From Lantana camara (lineage: Eukaryota > Streptophyta > Magnoliopsida > Lamiales > Verbenaceae): a stretch of DNA of 64,000 nt. The stretch spans positions 31,839,001-31,903,000 of the forward strand of contig CM074855.1 of NCBI GenBank assembly GCA_037501455.1. The letters run 5' to 3'. Position numbers and translations under genes: made by a program. The notes under the pieces were generated by a model. It saw nothing but the letters and a program-made list of their open reading frames with translations, did not search any database and had not been told where the DNA came from. Below, in pieces: positions 57,001 to 64,000 of the stretch (its first letter is position 1; the number at the start of each line of letters is the position of its first letter).

Positions 57001-57150
57001 CTTGACAGGGTCTACGTTCCGCCTAGCTTAGGTGTTTGTTTTGTTTGTTTCCCGTTCGCTACGGTTTGATCCGGATACGGACTCTCCATTTCGTTGCTCG
57101 GGTTGGACCGTAGTACGGGGGATGTGGTGCCTCACGTGAGGGGTGCTACA
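54088..57150 (+). mobile_element. 3' LTR of element E
   Basis: It is 3,063 bp, TGTGATACCCCGC to GGGGTGCTACA. It is very similar to the 5' LTR, with small indels. AAGGTAAG is at 54646-54653, and the GAGTCTAAG block is near 55376-55410. Confidence 0.93.
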
Positions 57151-57830
57151 AATACCCTATCGTATACTTTCTAAAAAAATTTAATAGTTGCATTATATTG
57201 TATTGTGTAGTATTCATATTATCGTATTTATACATTAAAATTTGTAAGGATTTTGGCGTTTGACCTTTAAAATTAAAATAGTTAGAAATATCATCTAATT
57301 TTGGTGATTGGGGCTTTGCAGCTTTATTTTATCGCTTTCAACGAGCACTAATATTATGGCTTTTTGCTTAAAGTAGCCCTCCATGGTCCAAGGTTTTATA
57401 TGGCGTTTAGTTAAATCTATAAGTTTCTTCAAATAATTTAGGAATTGCTTGTGATTGTGTATATCTTTTCTTCTGAGTATTTGAAATTTTCTTAAAATTA
57501 AAACATAATTTTAATGTGAAATATTTTGAGTTTACTAGCTTTATGGAAAAAAAGAAAGGCCTTTCAAGTTAAAAGGCAAATATTTTACATATATAGTTGT
57601 GCGTTTTTCCTCTCCATTTTGTTTGTTTGTTTGCTTGTTTTTTTTTTTTTTTTGAATGAAAACTACATTTCTGTTTAATTTTAATTTATTGATGTTATTA
57701 GAACATGGTTCACTAGTATTCAGGCCAAATCAATTAGAGAATTTATTATCTTTGGCATAATACTAATTTCTTTACTTGTTATAAAGATGGAATTATCCAA
57801 GTTTTGACTATAATCTGGTAAGATTCATAC

Positions 57831-57924
57831 AACACTTCTTGAAATATTCTTGGAAATATTTCTAGTTAGGGTTTTCTAACACTTCTTGAATTATACTTGG
57901 AACTATTTCCAGTTAGGGTTTTTG
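57831..57924 (+). repeat. Tandem duplication, 2 x 47 bp
   Basis: Copies at 57831-57877 and 57878-57924, differing at several bases. Confidence 0.9.
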
Positions 57925-58266
57925 TGGGCGTACCTGTGTATTATTTTTATGAAATACACAAAATCGGGTGATATTCTTAAAATTTTATAAATTATTTGGA
58001 TAAGAACTTATTGTGTTTATCGATCGTTATTTCAAAGATGGGTGTAATCGAAAATGAAGACTTATTACAACAATTGAATCGAGAAGACAGCGAACAACTA
58101 TTGAATAAATCCAAGTGATTTATATGATATATTCTATGCCAATATAAAATTATGTAATTGAACTTTTTAATCATGCTAAAAGAATATTTGAAAAAAGTGT
58201 TTCTATGATTGAATACACACAAAGGAAAGAAGGTTAGACTGAACGAGATAATGAGAACGACTTAGA

Positions 58267-58326
58267 GGATGTTTTAATTATTCGAGTAAAAATTTTGGAT
58301 GTTTTAATTATTCGAGTAAAAATTTT
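58267..58326 (+). repeat. Tandem duplication, 2 x 30 bp
   Basis: Two identical 30-bp units, 58267-58296 and 58297-58326, so the duplication is recent. Confidence 0.95.
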
Positions 58327-58433
58327 TCTTGAGTAAAATTTAATTTATCCTCTTTTGATATTCAAAATATTTGAAATACCTCCTTATATTAATTTTAATT
58401 TAATCAAACTCCTAGTCGTTTTAAATATATATT

Positions 58434-59000
58434 TTTTTAAAGGAAACAGAAGACAATTACAATGAATTTAAATCTCTCGTAAGGAATTCCCTAGCTGCAA
58501 CGGGGAGTTCATTGTCCCCGTAAGAATTCAAACCCAAACGAGTAAGAGAATGGGCCAAATCATTAGCAGCACGCTGCACAAAACTAAGAGAAGCAGATGG
58601 TATCCAAGAGATAGCTGCTTTAATATGAATTTGCCCTGTACGTGACAGACCAATCCTCCAAAGGGTCTTGGAGTTTCCTTAGCAAATTTAAGCAATCTCC
58701 TTCTATTAAAACCTTTTTTAAACCTCCCTTTTGTGCCAACTAGACCGCCTCCTTCATAGCCAATCCTTCCACCATCTTTGCTACAAAATTGATCTTCCTG
58801 CTAACCCAGCCTATGCATACCTCTGTGTGATCTCGAGCTACTACTCCCTGCCTACATCTCCTGACTCCTCAAACACCGCTCCGTCTATGTTCAATTTCAC
58901 CACACCTGGCGGCGGCGCAGACCAAGTTTCTGGCGGCACAGACAGTTTAGTAGGAGCCTACGCCACCCTCCCAAAACGGCCTGCTTCAAAATAATTCCTT
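58434..59000 (-). pseudogene. RNase H domain of the LINE
   Basis: Minus-strand reading gives WSAPPPGVVKLNIDGAVFEE, with the first catalytic Asp in NIDGA, near 58930-58870. Later come KMVEGLAMKEAV, ending in a stop where a sense codon is expected, and KGGLKKVLIEGDCLNLL with a second Asp. The last third is in shifted frames. RNase H in plant LINEs removes template RNA. The copy is dead. Confidence 0.8.
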
Positions 59001-59157
59001 GCAAACATGGCCAGAGCTTGAGCATCCATCCCATGACTTTCTGCCCACCTTTTATTTCTCTACACAAAGCCCAAGCCGACACCACAAAACGATCTCCTTC
59101 ATCTGCACTCAAGTTGTGTAACACATACCTTATCTAATTTTCTCTGCCACCTCGCCA

Positions 59158-59872
59158 CTATGATACCAGATGCCAAGGGAAGTTAGCACATGCCAAAAAT
59201 AACGTAACCATGTTACAGCTAATGAATTCATGCTCCATAGTTTCTGTATTAGTCTCACACCAAGGACACAATACCTCATGTTTACACCTTTTCAAAGCCA
59301 AAGCGTCTCTCACCGGTAAAGCATTCTTACATAGTCTCCAAATGAACACCCTGATCTTAGGTGCCACTTTTTGGTTCCAAACTTTTTTCCACGACTGGCC
59401 GCTGGAACTCTCTCCCCCTCCGCTCTCTTATTTCTGAATATGTAACGCCACTAAGTAAGCACTCTTGATAGAAAATCTGCAGTTCGTGTTATAGTGCCAG
59501 ATTCATCTATTAATAGTTCTCCCATTCCCTAACGGAATTGAAAGAACAACCTCCGTATCCGCCTCCACAAAGGTGCTTCGAACCAAACCCTCATCCCATC
59601 TCCCCTCCTCCGTTATGATCTGCTTCACGTACGTTAAACCCCTCATCCCCATCCGAACGCACCAACGGTTGAAACCTCGTCGGTCGGGGAAGCCAGTTAC
59701 CATTCCAGAATTGGATGCACGCCCCATTCCCGACCCTCTGTCTGGTACCATTGTCTAAAACATTCCTCGTAGCCCAAATACTTCGCCAAGTCAGGGAAGG
59801 ATTCGCCCCTAGATTTGCCTCAAAGAAACTAGTTCCAGCGTAGTATTTTGCTCGTAACAATTGAGATAACAA
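59158..59872 (-). pseudogene. Linker and zinc-binding domain of the LINE ORF2
   Basis: 59872-59591 gives AKYYAGTSFFEANLGANPSL and VGNGACIQFWNGNWLPRPTR, the stretch between RT and zinc domain in plant LINEs. A frame change near 59600 leads to LTYVKQIITEEGRWDEGLV. 59367-59158 reads APKIRVFIWRLCKNALPVRD, then CPWCETNTETMEHEFISC, the reverse-transcriptase zinc-binding domain (Pfam zf-RVT) with its Cys/His set. Confidence 0.88.
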
Positions 59873-59890
59873 GCCATTGCGTTGGTAACT

Positions 59891-62105
59891 TGTGACACCC
59901 CAGATGTAAAACTAAAGAAAAATAGGTAAATTAACTTGCAATATCAAGACACCTTTAAAATCTTGATCCGTGACTTACATTTTATTCCTCGCTCAAAATA
60001 AATTCAAAATGAATTATTTAATATGTATTTTGACATGATTAGCTTTATAAAAGGTGATTGATTGAATTTATTTATTTTAGTAAAGTAGATACAGTAAATG
60101 ATATATTATAATACCATAATTATGTTTTAATCAACAAACTAACATTTAATATTTTATAATCACATAATTACGATTTTAATATTAAGTATTCATTAATGAA
60201 TTCATATAAAATAATATAAACATGTGTACGTACATATATAAAATAAGCTAAATATCTATTTTTATCAAAACATTTCCTGATGATGATTAATTGTGGCAGT
60301 CTCATCCTTTGCCTTAATAACCAAGAGTTCTCTTTATTATTTAAGATAAGCCACCGCATCTTTAGCCAATAGTATCAAATGAGGCCTTGTTGCATCGCCT
60401 AGATTTAGGCATGGGAATGCCTCATCATCTCATATGGCTTGCATGCAGTCCATTTGTATTAAAAACAAATAAAATGAGTCATTTCTTAATCCAAAATATT
60501 TTTTTTTATTAACTCATATATCTCATACATTAACCATTAATTATAAATTTTATAGTCAAAATATCCTAAGCTAGTTAACACACTTATCCGAATATAATAA
60601 CTTTATAAATTGGTTATTTTGCTTTCAAAAGAGCATCTAGTTCATTTCGGGAATTATTGTGAAGCAAACTAAGGTCATGGCAGCAACCAACTGAGAGGAA
60701 CCCAACCTTTGATACAAAAATTCTTTTTGTTCGATTGGCCAAAGGCTTCCCATATTGTAACATACCGTCCATCGTGAGTGATATAATTTATTTAATGGTT
60801 GAATTTTGATTCAGATGTTATTTAATGTGCTCTCATTTTTTTTTTTTTTTTTTTGCTATTATGATACAATTAAACGTTGTTTGATTTAATTTGAGCAATA
60901 TTTTATTTGTTGATGAGCCTATAATCATGGCTAATTTGATCTTGTATTTAAAATCAATATAATTTATATAGCTGACTGGATCATGCTGGAAATTTTGATT
61001 TCATTTGGGTTCTATGATAAAATAGGAGACTGTGATCGAAAAATTTTGGAATAAAATCAAGTTTATCAAATTCGGCCAAATTACTTATCTTCTAAAATCA
61101 TAATTTTTGTCATGAAATTTTCTGATATTATTGTTTATATGTGATTTGGTAAATTATCTATAAATAGTATGAATTCATTATATATGTTGCTTTCTCTCTT
61201 GAATTATTATCAAATTGTAAGTTGATCAAATTAGTTACATATTTGCATCGGTAATTGCTAGACATATATATGCTATTGACGGAACCAAATTAAATCCTGA
61301 AAACAAAAATCAATTCTTAAAGTAACATATATTTCTCTGTGTATCTTACTACAACTCAAATTACTATAAAGAGACCTTGATTAAACACAAATATTATAAT
61401 GCTTAAGTTAACTTCCTTATGTGCTTAGTGTAATAGTCGTACAAGTCAGCTGTATATGTTGTCTAGTTGTCGAGTCAAGTTATAACTTGCAGTCGTGTCA
61501 TGTATATTTTTCACAGGTGTTCCTAGGGAGGAGCCCTGATCATGTTGTTAGTGTCTCTCTTTTGCAACTTGGAAGCTTTTCAGGTGAGGGATTAAAACGT
61601 CTCCAACTGGGGCCAAAACATATCTTATGTAAATATATATATCTTCTTAAAACCCAACCCTTATTTATTGAGTTTGATTTTAACCCGTTGATATTATATA
61701 TATAAATAGCTATTTTATAATATTTTGGTATTTTATTGAAAAATCGGATTTCCTTATAAAAATGAGTTTTTCTTATATTATATATACGCGTTGAGTGACT
61801 GAAAAGTTTTGATTTTTGAACGGTGAAACCGTTAAAAGCAAGAAAGTGTTTGTGAAAATGTTTTGAAAAGCGAGTATTGATCTGATAGAACCCTTGGGGA
61901 CGCCCTTGGGGAATATGGGCCCCGAAGTATCTAATGGGTGAAGCCCGGAGGTGTGCGCCAAAGGCTGATCTTTACTACGTACTTCTGTGAAGCTCTATAC
62001 GGGGCGTAGTCGGAGGTTGACTACGACACGTATAGAGTGAGGTTATTGGTACCAGGGCATATTGCCCCTATCTGTGTGATCGTGTGGTTGGTTGGGGGAC
62101 ACCTC
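59891..62105 (+). mobile_element. LTR-like element 'I', right end not seen
   Basis: It begins TGTGACACCCCAGATG, the terminal style of the other LTRs, exactly where the LINE frame stops. It contains an AT-rich body, poly-T (60836-60854) and GC-richer words at 61870-62090. It is itself interrupted by LTR H at 62106, so its other end and duplication lie beyond the window. No coding region was seen. Confidence 0.5.
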
Positions 62106-64000
62106 TGTAACGCCCCGTGTTTTCACACGTGCAGGTAAGGGTTAAGTTCGCCATTACATTTAATTATATGATTTTATATTTTGATTCATTAATCGAATTC
62201 GTTTCTAATTTGATTTATTTGTTTAAAATTTATATCAATTCTAATGTGTGCTATGAATATATGAATGAATTTGTGAGAATGTGAATTTCGTGAATTTGGT
62301 GATCATTGAATGAAATTACATGTTTCGTGCAATCCGTGGGCTTAATTGCCACTTTTTGAAAGTTTAGGGACCTAATTGAATATTAGGCAACCCTGAACGG
62401 TTTTCGCGATATCTTGAGCTCCGGACCTCGAAATCGAGATCCGTAACCGGCATTGAACTTGTTTCGAAGATACCTATCCATTAAACTTGATCTTATACCT
62501 TTTCGATATCGTTTGAACCTTCGACAATGAACTTTTCCTCAAGCTCGTTTCTTATAACTTGTTTGAACCGTTTCCTAAACGAACCGGACTTGAACCGACC
62601 CGTAACCTATCCATTTATCACTAAATATCAGCATTCCTTCTCCTTGCTACCATTTTGATCGATCAATTCATCATCTCAAGAGACAAGGAAGAAACTCCAA
62701 GAAAACCCTTATTTTTTATCAACCAACTTTGAGTTCAAGATCGATCAATCTTCCACCTTCTTTTAAGGTAAGATATGTATTGTTTTCTCCTCATTCTCCT
62801 CTCCATTTTCTTCCGATTATATCATGGTATGAGTTGGGGAATCATGTGTTATGAATTAAATGATATGAATTCTTGGCTCCATGTCTTTCCTTGGTTTTAA
62901 GTGATAGTTGATGCATGGAATGTGTTGCTTGTAGCTTCCTTATCATTTCTAGATGCTAGGATTTTGTGTTGGTTGATTATAGCATGATTTGCCATTAATG
63001 GAGCTTGAAGCTTCCATGGATGAAAGCTTGATTTTGGATGATCTTTTGCCAACCTTATGTATAAGTTCTTGCATATATGAATGGATTGCATGATATATAT
63101 GTGTTTTGAGGCTTGAGATCATGTCTAAGAGTGTATAAGAGCTTCCTTGTTGCTGCCCCTGTTTTGCAAAGCTTTTCCCTTGCCAAAACAGAGCTTCTGC
63201 TCTGTTTTTCCTCGCAAGACGAAGAGTTGACACGACCGTGTCAGCTTTGAACTGAAAATGGACACGGCCGTGTTGGGCTCTCGACTTTGAATTTTTTCTG
63301 ATTTTAACCTCGGACACGGCCGTGTCCAAATGCTTTGAAAATTCAACACGGCCTTGTCAAGCCCTTGACTTGGAATTTTTGGATTTTTAAACCTCGGAAA
63401 CGGCCGTGTCCGTTTCCTTTGAAAACTCAACACGGCCGTGTCATTTGAAATGGCAGCTTTGGGGGAACTCTTTTATTGCTTGTTTTGCGTTTATTGTTCG
63501 TATTTGTGAATTGTATACAACGTGGGTCTATTAAAGCTGTGATTTATCATTGATATATGATATTGATAACCTTATGAATACAAGTATGAAAGGATGAACG
63601 ATATGAACGGGAATGAATACGATTTTATCGTATATTGAACGAAACTTGGTGAATTATGTGTTTAATTGAATTCTATGGTATTCATGAGCATATTTGGACA
63701 TGTTTTCAAGCATTCCATAGCATGTCATTTCATCGCCGCGCGTCAAATGTGGTCATATTGAGTCTCACACTACCTTTGTCACAAAGATCTTGAACCAGTG
63801 GGTGACAAGGTCGGGCAGTGAGAGCGTTGTCGGGTTCTTTTTGTTACCAAGTGGGTTTTCTTCTATTAGTTAACAATACGACCCCGAACACCTAATGTGC
63901 AAGATTTTGGCCAAAACCCTATATATGTATTTATAGCAAGTTTTAACGAGCAATTGTTTTAAATGAAAGCCTTTATTATGATTATCCTACCAAAAGTTTT
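62106..64000 (+). mobile_element. Long LTR 'H', continues past the window
   Basis: It begins TGTAACGCCCCGTG at 62106. Then come the shared modules in order: CTTGAGCTCCGGACCTCG near 62412, AAGGTAAG at 62765-62772, palindromes 63229-63443, GCCGCGCGTC..TTGAGTCTCAC at 63734-63768, and GATTTTGGCCAAAACCCTAT near 63903. The end is outside the window. It is related to D' by its palindromes. Confidence 0.8.
63229..63443. repeat. ACACGGCCGTGT palindrome cluster in LTR H
   Basis: GACACGACCGTGTC (63229-63242), GACACGGCCGTGTT (63261-63274), GGACACGGCCGTGTCC (63312-63327, perfect 16 bp), AACACGGCCTTGTC (63345-63358), GAAACGGCCGTGTCC (about 63397) and AACACGGCCGTGTCA (63429-63443). Six copies lie in 215 bp. 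Confidence 0.92.

Larger units (their letters stand above)
48071..57150 (+). mobile_element. LTR retrotransposon 'E', gag-only, complete with target duplication
   Basis: It is 9,080 bp with 5' LTR 48071-51086, 3' LTR 54088-57150 and an interior of 3,001 bp. Target duplication AATAC lies at 48066-48070 and 57151-57155. The interior has a tRNA-Met primer site, a decayed gag with a zinc knuckle and a polypurine tract, but no protease, RT or integrase. It fits the class of LTR elements that keep gag only and need pol from relatives. It is inserted in AT-rich intergenic DNA. Confidence 0.93.
57156..58426. other. AT-rich intergenic DNA with short tandem duplications
   Basis: I see no gene. It holds poly-T (57638-57653), a 2 x 47 bp tandem duplication at 57831-57924 (AACACTTCTTGAA.. 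..AGTTAGGG) and a 2 x 30 bp tandem duplication at 58267-58326 (GGATGTTTTAATTATTCGAG..). Confidence 0.7.
58427..59890 (-). mobile_element. 3' end of a plant LINE (non-LTR retrotransposon)
   Basis: On the minus strand the order is: region after the RT (LLRAKYYAGTSFFEANLGAN, then SLTWRSIWATRNVLDNGTRQ), a zinc-binding RT-associated domain, then RNase H. It ends in an A-rich tail (CCTTTAAAAAAATATATATT, plus 58426-58445). The 5' part, including the RT core, is missing because LTR-like element I begins at 59891 in the middle of the frame. Confidence 0.88.

Noticed and set aside
58731..58994. 87-codon plus ORF rich in Pro/Ser
   Set aside because: It is antisense to the LINE RNase H domain.
62949..63433. 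Two overlapping minus ORFs of 126 and 102 codons
   Set aside because: They read through the ACACGGCCGTGT palindromes of LTR H. Repeats of a fixed word keep frames open by chance.
1..64000. Host genes, tRNA or rRNA genes, bacterial-type systems
   Set aside because: I looked for conserved T-loop words, rRNA-like blocks and long spliced plant frames outside elements and saw none. The organism is a plant, so bacterial defence or phage systems do not apply.

Overview
The window is a block of plant nuclear DNA made almost entirely of transposable elements nested inside one another. A flowering plant is the best fit. Most elements are Ty3/Gypsy LTR retrotransposons with 1-3 kb LTRs (TGTRAC... start, ...CTACA/TTACA end), a primer site for initiator tRNA-Met (TGGTATCAGAGC), plant-type Tat and Tekay/Del pol genes, a TRIM and a plant LINE. 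I see no intact host gene, no tRNA or rRNA gene, no CRISPR array and no complete transposon ORF. Everything coding is decayed, and most stops look like C-to-T changes. Element names (A-I) are mine.

Layout. 1-2768 is the end of a plus-strand LTR (D), apparently inserted in a minus-strand LTR (D', 2769-5263), which itself interrupts an old Tat-lineage element (F, plus). F supplies the protease/RT/double RNase H/integrase remnant (5264-8672) and a long ANTISENSE spliced pseudogene (9573-11221 and 21515-22250, minus). It also supplies a terminal LTR split across 27.7 and 43.6-44.6 kb. F was hit by element C (Tekay-like, minus, 11222-21514, duplication GGAAA), by element A (22251-27521, duplication ACCTG) and by solo LTR G (27746-43623, minus). 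G was hit by element B (28286-41587, duplication ATTAC), whose 3' LTR holds a solo LTR of the C family (36053-39198). This gives four levels of nesting confirmed by target-site duplications.

44.6-48.07 kb is AT-rich intergenic DNA with a 461-bp TRIM (45352-45812) and a Tat-like LTR fragment carrying a 2 x 131 bp tandem duplication. 48071-57150 is element E (duplication AATAC), which carries only a decayed gag. 57.2-58.4 kb is AT-rich. 58.43-59.89 kb is the 3' end of a LINE (minus) cut by an LTR-like element I, which is in turn cut by LTR H (62106 to the window end).

The most interesting layer is not protein-coding. LTR families that no longer look alike overall still share ordered small signals: an AAGGTAAG donor-like site; a slot filled by family-specific GC-rich palindromes; a GCCG..GTC..TTGAGTCTCAC block before a CAG acceptor-like site; a CAGTC hairpin; an 11-nt inverted pair GCTAGGCGGGA/TCCCGCCTAGC; a covarying U5 hairpin; a GCAA-loop hairpin overlapping the primer site; and a covarying hairpin just before the polypurine tract. 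A and B also carry an array of GAGAGACGGGGTTCTCTC hairpins near their 3' LTR. A, B and E look non-autonomous (no pol), and C has lost most of its integrase core, so these shared signals may be what lets them use proteins from other copies.
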